Under the pieces are notes generated by a model that worked only from the letters and a program-made list of their open reading frames with translations, made no database searches and had not been told where the DNA came from. DNA of 64,000 nucleotides, from positions 7,565,985-7,629,984 of the forward strand of contig NC_133940.1 in NCBI RefSeq assembly GCF_031877795.1, given 5' to 3'. Below, in pieces: positions 23,006-37,400 of this stretch. The translations under genes were made by a program, and so were the position numbers. Numbering within the stretch: position 1 is the stretch's first letter; each line of letters starts with the position of its first letter. Source of the DNA: Strix aluco (taxonomy: Eukaryota > Chordata > Aves > Strigiformes > Strigidae).

Positions 23006-26000
23006 CTGGGGTTTGAGGGATCGAAATTATTTCTGAATTCTAATTAAACTTGGTAAATAATTCTTGCCAGAAAATGGACAAAAGCATTTTCCACTTCATG
23101 TTAATATCACATTTTCAAAGCTATATATTTGAAAAACTTTAATTACTTCACTCACATTTTCTAAATGAAAGTTTTCATTACAAAACACGGTTCTTCATTT
23201 AAAACTGAACCAAAATTAGAGGAAGATACTAGGGGAAGAATCTGGAAGTTAAGAAGCCCTGAAGGGCATTGGACAGAACTAAATACATATATAATGAATT
23301 CCCAAGAATATTTGAATTTTCAGACTAATTTTGCCATATTTGTCCTTTTTCTCAGTTTGAATTCTATAACTATATATATAATAAATTTTAACTGCCAGCA
23401 AGGCAGACTTCTCATTGCTAGTCATAAATAGTGAACTATAAACAAAGGCCTTTGCCACAGTTACAGTTGCTGTAAGCTTTGCTGCCAGCTTGCTCAGGGC
23501 TTCTTCCAGACCCCATCCTTGTCCTGTAGCCTGGCTGTGCCATGCGAAGCTGTTAGCAGTGTCCCCTGGTGCATGGGTGCTTCACTGCGGGGGGGTCTAC
23601 TGGAGCGAGCTTTGCAAATTGCTGCAGCAGTTTGATAAGGAAAGCTTTGCCTCTGCTAGAGAAAAAGAGAAATGTAGAGCCAGGGATGAGATTTTAAAAA
23701 AAAAACCCAAGTGTTTCATCCAAGCTAGGTCCCTGAGTGTGTTTTAAGATATCTTGATACTGGTTGTATGCGTGCAGACCTCTGAAGCAGGTGCTGAGAA
23801 AGGTAAAGGACCATGCAAACCTGCCTTGGAGGTGGATTATCAGTTCACATGTAGCTCTTCTGCTTTCAAGCTGAGATGTTACACCTACCCAGCAATAGGC
23901 TACATCGCATGGACTAACAGATTCAAACCAATGCGAGTTTAGGATCTATGTCCTGCCTTCAAAGATCCCCAGGTCCCTGCTGGTTTTCCTTGTGAATCCA
24001 ACTTCAGTGTGTTTACTGATTAGATCTGGTTTTATCCTAACTTATTTGATTTAATAGTGCTTTTCCATTGCCAACGTGCATCTTGGTGCACTCTCCGATC
24101 TACAGATTTTTCCTTTTTTCCCTATTTGCATGTTTTCTCACTGGAGTTGAGGAATTTCTTTAGGGCTTTGCTCTGTTGCTTTGAGTAAGATATTTACTTG
24201 TTGTCACAGTAGCAGCCTGAAACCAGCAACTTTTCTCTCTCAGGCTGCTGAGGGAGAATGTAAAGGAAGCCCTTGTGACATGACAGAAGCAGCAAGATAC
24301 TATTTTCTGTTTAAAATCTTAGGAAGCGCTACTGATCATGTTTTGAATGAAGCATAGATTTCTCTTCCTAACTTCAAAAAGCAATTCTTAACTACATATC
24401 AACCCTGGAACTTTTTTTCCTCAGTCAGTCTGAGGTTAGCAGCAAACAAAAAAAAAAGTGACAGTTGTATAAACCCTTATACAACCTAATTTCCCTCTAA
24501 CCACACAACTTGCTTTCTGTTTTGTTGTTCCAAAGCATCTAAATTACTTTTTTTGAGACTTCTAATGAATTCACCCTGGGCCTTAAAATTCAGCCTTAAA
24601 TAGTAGGATTTTAAGAAAACTAGAAGGATTCAAGTGACAGAAAAGATGAAGCCTTTACTGCAGATTTCTTGAAGCAAAAAATACAGTTCCCAATTCAATA
24701 GAGCTCCTCAGCTTTGAGCATGAGTGCACTCATGACTAGCACATACATAAGAAAGGATAATTATTGTCACTGATGTATGTGCTCATGGGCTTAAGGTCCA
24801 TAGCATACTTGAATCTTTTCCTTAATAATGGGAGGAAAACCTGTAAGTTACACAGATATTCTTAGATCCTTTTTGGTGCTTTGAAGATATAAAGTGTCAG
24901 AGGAACTGTTACTGTGTCTTACTGCTTATGAATTATCACAAGAACAGAAGAGTGCAGGTTACTTGGAAAAAGATGGGAAAATACTTCAAATAATGTCCTA
25001 AATAGGTACCATTAAAGCTAGCTTTTGGCTTTCTATCTTGTGAAGCTGGATGCTAATCACACAAGCAGGTGTAAATCTTTAGTAACTTCTCTGAAACCTG
25101 CTAAAACTATTTATCCTGGTATGGTTTAGAAAAAACTGTTTCTTGAAGTATGCATTTTTCTTTCTTTCACCTGAGGAAGTTTTTCACCTACACGTAGAAA
25201 GGTGCTACTTTATTCTGGAAAGAAAAATCTGTTTTTTATTTGAAGATCTCTTTGGCAGAAGAGAAACTCAGTTGTAGAGTTGCTCTGGGATCCTGTGGGA
25301 AATAAAGGAACAGTGTATGCTGAAAGGGGGCGGGGGGGGAGGAAAGGAAATATCTTCATATATGTGTCACTATATTATTCTGATCGATAGAGGCATTTCA
25401 CAGTGTAATGCAACACAATTTATTCTAGGTGGGATAGCACCCCCATGAGGCGCAATCTTGAACTGATAGATGTCAAAACTGGGAGGGGATGAGCACAGAC
25501 GGGAACCTGCTTGTTTCTGGCACGTGTTTATATAAAAATCAATTTGCTGCGAATAATAGTGGCTTTGGAAGCATCGTGGAGAGAAGTGTGCAATAAAAGA
25601 CGAAACAGTGCAGTGATTTCGGGTGCTCTCTTCACACATGCGCGTAGTCACGTTAGGAGATTACAGTTCATGTAAATAACTGTTGTAATGAATATAAGGA
25701 TTAATGCTATTAAACTAAGAGTCTTTCTGAATTCTAGGGGTGTCTGAATATCAAAGCCTGCTGGTATTAGGACGGGAATTAGGAAGAGGTTCTTTTCAAC
25801 GATCACTTAGCCCTTCAGTGAATAATCAGTAAGAAGCAACGCACAGTGTTTAAAATTAATAGCTTTAGTTCTCTTTTCTTGGAGAAGACTAAAAGCCAGC
25901 AGGAAATTCAGGATGATATGAAATTTGTATGCATAAAACCATGGACATAAAGGCTGGATAAATGTCCTTAGCTTGGATCACTCTGAAGTCCACAATGCCC

Positions 26001-29000
26001 CTACCGCCTTGGAAAACAGAGCTGCGTGTTTGTAACATTCAGTGTGGTAGTCAATCAGTTAAGACCTATTTAACTTTATATTTCTGAATACATTGCTACT
26101 TTCTGCCTTCTAGGGCATGCGCAGCATTTCATGCAGTAGAAGATATTTTGGATTTGCAGATAAGCAAGCCGTTTAGTGCCTGAAATGTCTCTGCATTATA
26201 GGTCAATAGGAACTCTTTAGTCAGCTTTTTCCCTTCTCTGTGTACAGAGAAAATTTCAAAACATGTCACTCAGCCCCAGAAACAAGCTGATGCTCTGACT
26301 AGTTATTTTTAAATTTGGGTCTTCACAAACAGAATATCTAACAGACTTCTTAATTTGTTATGCCACTCACTGGCTTCAAATCTGCAGCACCATTTAGCAA
26401 CAAGACCAGCTTTGCTGTCGCTCTTGCTACCTGCTATGTTGTACTACTCTACTACCTGCAACCTGCACTACTTGATGACAGCCTGTATGTTTTAACTAGA
26501 AGCAGCTTCAATTATAGTTTAAACAAACTCAGTTTATTTTGGTATAGTGGATTACAATCCTTATAGTGCATGCATTTTGCTACCTACCACATAGGAGCTG
26601 AGGAGTTCTTAAGTTTGTGTAACACACTAATTTGATTCCACACAAACATGAAGTCCTACATCTCTAATACAGGGTGGAAAGGTCTTACTGCTACATGGTG
26701 AAATAGTAACAGTAGAGTTCTAGCCCTTACTTCCCACTATATTTCTTGGGTTACCTGTGATAAATTCTCTGTTATGCTCAAAAGTGGCCCCTTCAGTCTT
26801 GGACTGCTCAAATTAACATGCCTGTACTGTAATCTTTGAGACACTACCAATAATTATCTGAAGTTGGAGCCTGAGGTGTTGAAAGCACCTTAAAACTTTG
26901 ACTCCACGTGCCTCAAACTTGGCTTCAGTATTGGTTACAAATTTCAAGACATAGACATTAGCCGACCAATGTTTCTGTCTACTTATGTCCTTCTGTTCAG
27001 AAATCACTGAATACTGTCTTAGTGAATGCTGACAACTATGCAGAAAGCATTAAGGCGGTTTGTAGTTTCTGTTGGTTTTCATTTGTCTTTTCTGATGAAA
27101 TATCCTGCTTCTACTCAATGTTTTCCACAAGTACCATACACAGCTTCAAGGTCTCTTCACGCATGCCTTGCTCTGTGAAAGACTTTATGTTCTACAACTG
27201 TGAAAAGTGATAAATAGGTTTTCTATTATCTGCCTCCTTTAGCAGCTCCTTTTTTTCCACTTTCTATTTAATTTAAGAGTCTTACTCAGACTCAGAACTC
27301 CTTCTTTTCATGTTATGACACAAATTTGACAAATGTCAAAATTGTGTAACTTACACCGCTTATGCCTTATACCCTTTCTCTAAAAAACATTTTGTCTACT
27401 CGTATTGTCAACATTTTGGAGCAAGGACAAACCTATTACTTGAACTGTACCATGCCAACCACATGAGCTCTCACTCTAGGCTCTATCCAATGCAGTAATG
27501 CAGAAAATGTAGTGAGAGGAAACTGCAGTGAAAGTTACTGAGAAGCTTCTAGAAATTTCTAGACAACTGAAAGAACAAAAGAGAAAATAAAGGCAATATA
27601 TTTGCAGGTAAAGTTCAAAGAAGTCTGAAATAGATTTCTTTAAGAGAAAAGTAAAAAAGGAATGGTAGACCAAAGAAAGCAGCAGAAATGAAGAACCTGA
27701 TAAAGAGATCAAGGGAAGTCAGTATTTTAAACTTGACATATTTGCTGAAAATGTCATATTCTTGCAGATATTCTAGACTCAGTCCAGTGCTGATTATTTC
27801 TTTGATTCTTCTGATTATTTTATTTCTTTGGCTCTTACATTCTTCCTACCAAGCAGGGCTTGTTGTTTTATCATGAGGTCGCCTTTCTCTCTCCTAAGCC
27901 GCTACCTCAACCATGCACTCAGAAAATCAGGTTGGTAACTGGCGCAATAAAACAGATTTTGGTGTTACCAGCACAGTAAAGGACCACCACCCATACCATA
28001 TAAGTCTTTTCCAGCCCAGTCTCCTACGTACTTCACAGGAATGACAGCAGACTCAAACCTTCACGCAGCATCAAATAGATCAACCAATACTGCCCTTAAA
28101 ACAAAAGAGTCTCAGATGTGGATGCAGTCTGCAAAGTGAAATCTCAAACTTCATGGCGCTTCAAAGTACCTGCAATGCAAACTGAGGATAAAAAGGAAGG
28201 AATCATGATTATTTTTTCTAATGGCAAAATCTAAACACAAGTAGTCTAAAAAAGTTAAGCTTTTTCAGTTATGCTAAACCCCAACAATACAGGCTGACTG
28301 CGACAATGCTATTAATATAACCATTCTTATTAGCACATTTTTACCACAGGAAACAAGATGTTATTGTTTCTAATCTCTAACATATTGAATAATATTTTCA
28401 ATAAGATAATTCCAAACACATTTCCTCTTGTAGCTATTTTATTACATTTCCTACAGATAATGCTTATAAAATTATCTCACTTATTGTTATTGCTATAGCC
28501 TCTGGTTCAGGAGCCGAACTCTAATTCTGTTTAACATTTCTTAGTCCTAGCAGGGATAAAAACCTTCCTGTGTTTAGCCTCTATTATCAAAGCTCACAGT
28601 GGAAAGTGACCAAAAAATCCATAAATTAATCCAACTTCTAAAAAAATCCCCAAAACTCCAAGCATCAATCACCCCTAGCCTATCAAAGGGGACAAAATAT
28701 CTTCATCATTGCTTCTAAAGAAGTTACAATTATTCTGTTTCATGTGAGTGAAAGATTAGAAGGCTCATGCCATATTTTAGGGAAAAAAGGAAAAATAAAT
28801 TGAATAATCACTTGTTAATGACAGGCTTTCACACCAAGATAGGAAAACCAATCTTTCTGCACTATGGAGCATCTGAAACTATGGTGTGATAAGGGAAAAA
28901 GGGAACTAATGTAAGCTGTTCTGTTTTATGGTACTCACCAAAAAGAACATTTAATCCTGTTTTCTAGTTGGAAAAGCTCTTCTTTTTGGCTTCACACAAG

Positions 29001-31374
29001 AATAGCTGATCATGCAAGCAGTTCTAGGAGATAGAAAACAACTGTAACAAAATACAAATTCCCCAGAAAACCATTTGATAGTCTTCTGTATAGTAACTGG
29101 AGAGTTAAAAATGAGTGTCCGTTATTCTTTCATTAAGACTGTCATCTGATAAGTGCTCATTATTCAAGAGACAAAGAATAGTGGTTAGGAACCAAGGCTT
29201 CATGTTTTGACAGACACACTGCTGTATTTACTGCTGTATTGGATAAAATCTTACTGGTGATTAATTTGGCATAATTCAAGTAAAGTTTTTGGGGAGCTGA
29301 GATTTTTATTAATATATATCTCACTAACAATAGCTATTGAAGAACACCATACTGATTTTCTTCTATCTGTATAGATTCAGATTCCCCCCCCAAAAATTTT
29401 TAACCCCCCCCAACAGGCTGGGTTCTGTTCTTTTATGTGGTAAAGTTTGAGTATTTTTTTACCTGTTTTCTCAGAGTCTAGTTTTCATTGAAATCATTGG
29501 GAAATTTGCCTTCATGTCTGTAGAAACCAAGTAAGATCTTTAATTGTTGAGAGCCTTGAATGGCTTGTACAGCATGTGCTTCAGGCTCTAAGAGAGATGG
29601 GAAATATCTCTTACCGGTGGACAGACCAAGAAGCATGCTACTCCCCTCACTGTTTACTTAAGACTGAAAACAGACTTGAAAAGAGATACCTCAGTTGTAG
29701 TTCCTTAGTTGTCTTCCTAATGCCGTAAATAATTTTTATTTGAACATTTCATCCTCACTTTTCTCCTCAGAGAATTCTTGCTCTGTTCTGATGCATAATT
29801 TTGTTATCTACAGGGGTCCATACAGCCTCTCAATCACCTTTTCCTCATTAAATAGTATCTCTGAATGACTTATTTTAACCACTCTTTTTCATGTTGGAAG
29901 TTGTCAAAGCTAAAATCAAATCAAGTGAACACATCAGCAATAGCTAATTACTATATAACCAAGCATTGCTGAGATTTGCTAGTCCTGTTTCATGCATGGA
30001 GCATTGCTGGGTCTACCCTGCTCCTATTCAGGTGACAAAACTGTTCTTGACTTTAATAGAAATCATTCTTACTTGATATTTGTCTTACTAAAGTGCTTAA
30101 TTAAGATTGCTGGCCTATTATGATAGACCTCAGAGATAAAGGAGAAAGATGCTGTATCATATAGCCGGCCCACACCCTCCCTGTCCTCCATCAGAATCAC
30201 ACTTGGTGGCTTTTCCTCCTGTCCTCCTGCACGCTTTTGCAGGACTGAGGGCAGGGAGGTGGAAACAGGCTCTATGCCATTGCTCTTTTCAGTGTGTATG
30301 TTGGTTTTTTCAGTTCATACAGCTTCACCATCAACACACTACTCACTCATGAATCTGCTTGCTCACCAGTAAGTAGTTCTCTTCATATCCAGATCTCATT
30401 TTCATCTGCTTTAGTGACATCTCCTTGGCCTTTCATCCTCTCCAGAGCAGGAGTTCATAGTTTTTCTTTGTTTTCTCTACAAAACTCTTATTATCATTTT
30501 GAGAATAGAGTCATCTTCTCCAACGCTTTAGTCCAGAGGTTGAGATTTATTTATTTGTTGTCCAATCAATAACAAATAGTTGAGAAATTACCTGATGAGC
30601 AATATTGTTTCATATCCTCTCAAGTAACCACAGTCCTGCTGTTCTTCCTCAGGCTGTTGTAAAAAGCATAATGGGTTTCCAATGGGCCTAAGGCTTTGAG
30701 GAGCTTTATTTTCTTCTCTTTCATGAGTGACACAACTAAAACCATTGATAGCCTTTACAGCTTGCCATAAAAACATTTCTCTTCATATGAATTGGTACAA
30801 TTTGTGTTTATACCATTTGGAAGCTACTTTACATGAAACTGCCACACTACTTCATTAAGACAAATACCCTCAGGGTTTAAGATGCCTATCATCATCATGT
30901 CATGTAAGAACAATTGGTCTCCTGTGATTCTGACTGATAACGCTTGTCTCTTCCTGGGAAATGTTAGACAGTCATTTCAGAGACATTTTCCTTCTATTCA
31001 GAGATGATTTTTCTCAGCTGTCGGTTAACTGTGTCTTCCACTATTTTATTCCTCCATGTTCATCAGCTACCTTTTGGCAATACCTGACATGCCTATAAAG
31101 CCTCTATGGCAGAACCTGTGTCCACATTGCAACCTTTCTGTGGTATAGTTTCCAACTCAGAGATCTGCTACAATGCACTCTGTAGCAGGTGAGCTTTAAC
31201 AAGGCACTGAAAGAGTCAATGAAGAAGAAAAATGTTTTCTCCTAAGCTTTATTTTTAACCACAGATGTGGCATTTTAATATTTAATGAATACTGGCGACA
31301 TTGACATCACTTCTTGTTCCATCAAATACCATGAATATCTGAACATGCTTCAAATGCAGAATTACTGCACCATT
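23006..31374. other. Intergenic DNA, no gene recognised
   Basis: More than 8 kb of AT-rich sequence without a supportable gene. It holds G- and C-homopolymer runs near 25326-25343 and 29384-29411. Open frames are short and fit chance. Confidence 0.5.
29384..29411. repeat. C8 - A5T5AA - C8 homopolymer arrangement
   Basis: Two runs of eight C flank an AAAAATTTTTAA core. It is a simple-sequence oddity; run lengths in such tracts are prone to sequencing error. Confidence 0.75.
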
Positions 31375-31460
31375 ACAGAATCACAGAATAACTTAGGCTG
31401 AAGGCACATCTGAGGGTCATGCAGTGCAACTCCATTCGTAGCTGGGCAACTTAGATCCTG
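31375..31460 (-). mobile_element. Diverged CR1-type LINE tail, minus strand
   Basis: Begins ACAGAATCACAGAATAACTT, the reverse complement of a CR1-like ATTCTGTGATTCTGT tail, followed by text loosely matching a CR1 3' end (GGGTCATGCAGTGCAACTCC). It is older and more diverged than the other copies. Its left part could extend to about 31550. Confidence 0.65.
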
Positions 31461-34400
31461 AAGACCGAGGTGGTAGATGACAGGAGGAATCGACCTCACT
31501 GAAACCAGCAGCGAAGCTCCTGGGTACTTCTGTTCAGCACAGCACTTCACCAAAATGAATCGTATCACAGGACCTCAGTATTTGTGGTACGGTTTAGTTT
31601 GTGATACAGAGTGAGAAAAAAACTTGTGAATCCTAGTGATGACTTTTTGCATGTCACCAACCCAAGCTGTCGTTTTGCATGCAGAGTAGGTGATGCCAAG
31701 TAGCCTACGCTCTCAGGCAACCAACAGAAAAACAGCCACCTGCAACTGGCGCAGAGGCACAACGTCTCTGCAAGAATAACCATGTCTTTCACTCACTGAA
31801 ATCTGTAACTTTCCTTCCACAGCTGAAACATCTCTTCCACCAACTCCCAGATTCGGCGATGTCTGTTGTTCCAAGAGATTCAGAGAGCAGTCATAAAATA
31901 AATTTGCACTTCGTTTTTTCATCTCTTCTGAAAAATGTTACATGTACAAAAGGAAAAATGATGCATTGAGTGAATGACACCTCTTTAAAATGCAAATCAA
32001 TAATCATGACTGACATCAAAACACTGGAGTTCTGCCAAATCTTTTATAAAGGTGTGAATTGCTAATCTAACAGTACAGGACTAGATGTTTTGACAATAAT
32101 GTTAACAAAAGCAGAAGATGTATAAAGTGAAGAGACAAATGAGTTTTGCTAAAGCATATGGTAATCACAAGCTAAAAGATCTCAAAATCGTCTATTTAGT
32201 CTCATGATTTTTTTTTTTTTTTTTTTGGATTTGGGGTGGGTGGGGGAACAGACACCATGTTGTGTTCATGGTGTTGACTCCCTGTCACACAAGTTGTGAC
32301 GCAAGAGCCTTTCAAGCTGTATTTTCAAAAACAGAACACACATTTGCAGGCTTCTGCCTACAGTAGAATATGTAAATATAGGAAAAAATAGCAGTGAAAT
32401 TAATTTATATTTTCTTATTGGTGAATATATGACATAAATTTGGGGCTGAATTCCCTTCAGGTACAATACCATCATTTATAAAGAAATCAAATTAAATTTG
32501 GTCCAGCAGTGCTTCTGCTTGCTCTCTGGTATTTTCCATAGTGGCAGAGAAAAGACCAGTCAATGGAGTCAAACACCTTATTGGTATTTACACAAACAAG
32601 AATGTGGCTTCCTACTAACATGATGATATATCTGCAAGAGATTTATGGTAGTGTTTCAGGTGCTTTCCTATTGAAAAAGTATTGATTAGTACTATATAAT
32701 CTATCTAGATGTCTTTGTGAATAAAAGCAGACTGATTTTTGTAGTAATGATTTATCTAAACTCAAGCTTATTCAACTCTAAGCTCAAAGATATGTCATCA
32801 ATATTTTCATACCCAGATTAAGAGATTTCAGGAAAATGTTCTCCATGACACTTTTTAGTAAAAGTAGGTCATACTGGGTTTAAGAATATCTAAGCATTGC
32901 TTGTGCTGAACACAGGTCTAGAGCCTTTGATTGTTACATGAGCTGAAGTGATTGTACAACTTGATGCAGAATGGTAGGAATATTGATGCTAATTAATTGC
33001 CATTTAGCTTTGTTGGCATTGTAAGTAGAATATTGCCTTCTTTTGTAGTATCAATATGTGTCTTACTTTATGTGGAACTATATTTGGTTGACCCATCATA
33101 ACCTATTTGCACTTCTTGTTTTTTCTAAAAGGTAATGGGAAAATGTCCTGGGTTTGTCTATGTATAAAGCCAGGGCCTTAGCTTTATATCATATGCTTTT
33201 ATAATCCAGATTCACCTCTTCTGTGGTTAAAATTAGACCATTCTAAAGGGTTGCTGAAGCTAATTTTTACATATATATTTATTCATCTAAGTGTCCTGAT
33301 CTAAAATTTTCTGAATACTAAGTAGATTCTCTTTCTAAAGTTATGACCTTAATTTTTCTGTTGTTTTGTAAATACAGACTTTTCTAACTTGCCATTAAAA
33401 GGTAGTTTAAAAGTTTTGAGTGAGCTTCGATTCTTTGGTTGATACTCCTTTTTTTTTGAGATTAAAGGGGATGTTCCTTTAGCAGCCTTCCATTTAATAT
33501 CATGATGGTTTTGCCGAAAATCTCATTTGATTTGGTTCAGCAATACATTACTGAAGTGGAGCTTTTTAAAGCGTGAAGAGTACAGCACCAAAGTCCTTCC
33601 TGTAGAATGAGAACATTTAGTTGACTTTTCATTATAGTCCAAGAGAGCACAAGCTCACTCTCCAGTTTCAGTACATATGATTTTTTTTTTAAAGTCTGTG
33701 AAAATGAAAAAGCTGAAAGGGATGGGACCATTAAAGTAGAATGAGTATAGTTTAGTTAAAGGATTCATAAGGGAACTCCAGGATTCAACACATGTACTGC
33801 ATAAGTGTTTCATAGTCCTCTGAGTGGAGGAAAGTAATGGAAGAACAATCTAGATCATGGTATATGAGACAGTTCTCAAAATTAAAATACATTTAGAAAT
33901 ACTAAAAAATAATCCTTTATAAGTGTTTAAATTTACTACTAACAAAAATAATAACAAAAGGCATTATATATTTTTAGTGTTCAGTTTGGTTCAAATATGG
34001 TTCCTAGGTATATGTGAAATATTATTAGTCCTAACATAGTCTGTAGTCAGTGTTCAAGGAGCTAATATCATGTTTCCTTTCAAAATTACAGTGAAAAGTA
34101 CAAGCTATCTTAAAGCATAATTAAATATATGGTACACATCAGTATTCTGAAGACAAATTTGTACCATCTCGTTTTCCACACAAGACAAATTGTCTTTGGG
34201 GGTCCTCTTGTGGTAAGACTTAATTATTGCACTTAAAATCTTTGTGGTGCTCAGGCAACCTTTAAACTGATCTGTCTTCAAACATTGTTTTCTGCAGTTT
34301 GTGAAGCTACAGAAATACAAGTTAATATTAAGTCATTTTTGACACCCACAGGAAAAAAAAGAAAGGTAAAAGTACAGCTATGTCAAAAGTGTCCAGGATA

Positions 34401-37400
34401 CCTATAAATGGTATGTCAAAGAGTGTTTTTCAAACTAGTAAAGGATAAAATGTTAGCTATTGAGACAAAAATGTCAGCTATGTTAGCTGAAAATAAAAAA
34501 GAAAAACAGAAAGCAGGACTAAAAGACTATTATTACAGGCTGATTGCTTCCTTTGCTTTTTATTTTTTTATCACCATTCACCTGTCGCCACAGTATAAGA
34601 TCACAGCATCATTTTCTGTAACATTTTAGTGGAAAAGTACAAATCTTTTCAGTTATATATGCTTGTAATAGGAAGTTAAATATCACAGTCTGTCAGGATT
34701 ATGACATTGTATATAGTACTTCCATAGCACTCCCCATCAGGGTCAATACAAATAATGTTAAGGCCATATAAATGTACTAGCATATATGGTTTTGAAATAT
34801 AGACCTATTGCTGCCTGACATCACTGGGAATTCTGCTATGGATTGGGAAGAGTCTTGTGATATTTTCAGATTAATCTCAGCAAAAACTGGGTATGTTCAA
34901 AAGAGGCAGTAATCAACCTTCATAAACCTCTGTACTAGCTTCAGTACTGGAGCATCCTGCTCGTACACACAACAAAACAAATGCACTGCTAAAATCACTA
35001 CCTGGTGATCACTCTGTTGGTTTATCATGGGTGCCAGAAAAACACGCTTGCATTCTGTGTTGCAGAATTAGATGTGAAATATTCTAGAAATGTCTATCTA
35101 TTGTACAAATAACTATGTTCTAGATTGACTAGAAATGACCCTGTAAACTCACAAGTTCCATCTTTGACACTGATGCTGATGAATACTGCCCTTTAACAAA
35201 TACACAGGAGCTGGTTGAAAATTCAGTAAAGGCTCATAACGTGGAATTCATCTAACTAAGAGTAGATGTCTACAGTGTAGCTCTCTTCATCTGAATTGTT
35301 ATCTAAGGTTCTGCTTACGGCCACCAAAATGTAGGGCTGTACTTGCCACGCTCTCAAGATGATCAAGTGACTCACAGCTATTTTGATGCCAGTAACTTTT
35401 GGATGTGATTCCTAATTCTATGAACCAAAGCCATCCCTGGTGAGTTAACTCCTAATGCACCAATCTTTTCTTTTCTAAATGGCAACATTAATGCCTATAC
35501 TCATGAAGGTCACAGAATATTAAGGTTTATAGACTCCAGAGATATAAACTATTATTTAAGTACTATATGTTCATACTAAAACAGACTTAACTGAAATGAG
35601 GACTACTGTATGTATTACCATAGGGTATTCGTACATAGCCATCCAGCATGCATACTGTAGGGCAGCATCTGTACATTTATGGTTACAAAAGCTGTCCAAC
35701 CACATGAAAAGAATAGAACATTTCTCTTGCATTGCATTCTAGCCAGTTGTATTGCAAGTTTTCTGTAATTTTCTTCCGTTTCAATTCACTCATTTTCAAG
35801 ACCCACATAACCCAGGGAATCTTTTCACTTTCACCTCAAATGTGATTTGGTTAATGATTAATAAAAAAAATAGCTGAATAAACTAACATGCAGTTTTACA
35901 CATGAATGTGTCGTCTATTAACACGGATTGTTTATAATACCAACATACTTCCGCAGATGAAATAACATGCAGGCTTAATATACCAATAAATGCATTTGTG
36001 GGGTTACAGGAGAAACAGATAGAAACTCATGAGTGGGAGATGAAACTGAATTAAGCAGCAAAGCACTACATGGTATGTTTTCAAATTCACTACTGATATT
36101 CAAAAAGAAAAAAGGAAATGTGTTACTAAGAGTTGTAGATCAACAACAGGATATACAGATACCGCTCTGGAAGAATACAGAAATTACTATTAATTTTAAA
36201 TGAGACCCATTATTCCAACAAATAACATGACATGGAGCAAATAAGAAAGAGATTACCCACCAAGACAATTACTTCACGGGTGAGTTGAATGACAATGACA
36301 GTCTTTTGGATGACCAAACTCAGCTAGAGCTTGATAGTGAGTAGGTAGTATTTCTACAATATTTTTCGAATATTATATTTTTGTAAGTTACAAAGTTTAA
36401 TGACCTTCTGAAGTTTAGATTCCAGTGTTTATTGCTTTGACTTTTCTCTGTGAAACTGGGAAGCTTCTGTACTGCAGGCACAAAGTAGACCTAAATCCCT
36501 CAGGCTTCCTTCCATATTCGGGTCAGGAAGATACAGTATACTGCAGAAACTGAAAACCACTAGTGGAAACATGTATCTACACTAAAGTAGAATCTGTGAC
36601 AAAATGAACCTTGGATGCCTATTCTGAATTTACTATACCGAAAACTATACATTTGGAGGAGAAGGTGGAGTAATGACTTACAAAAGAAACAAAGAAAGAG
36701 TCAAGTTTAATCAGTCAGCTTAAGTAACTACGATAGAAAATCAACAGAGACTAGTTGGCTCTTCTCACTAATATATTTTTTCAAGATCAAAGAAGGTTAC
36801 CCACCAGTGTAATACTGGTGTATGTAATTAAGGATTTTGGGGTTTACTCATTTTACAACTAAGGATTTTGTCTTTTTGTAATGGTTGTACTTTCATTCCC
36901 TCTCCATGTGAACACTACATTTTAGAGTATTTTATTAGGACTCCCAGGTAAAGTTCACATTAACTATTCAAAAAAATTGAATGAACAGGCACAGCATAAT
37001 CTGACTTCTTGTACACACAGAGTAACACTTGCAAATCTTCCCTGGTTTAGTTCAGCTTCTCTTCACAAGTTCCGGGAATACCTGCTGTTCTACACCCTGA
37101 TTTCGACCTATGTCATTTCAGGGTATCACGTTAGTCAAGGACAAGCTAATAAAACTGCAATACTTTGGTTATATTCAACCTTCAGCTATTATTGATTAAT
37201 CATAAAGCAACCTTGTCTAAGAAGATTTTCATCTTTATATCTCTATTGATTGTAACTGCTTCTTCCAACTGCTGACCTGGTTATTATAACATCACCATTT
37301 CAGCTAGATTACTGAAAGGCACTTATTGACACTACATTGTAAACTGAGAAAAGAGCATCTGACCACCTTCAAACCAGTGTGACAGTCTCCTGCCCTCTGA

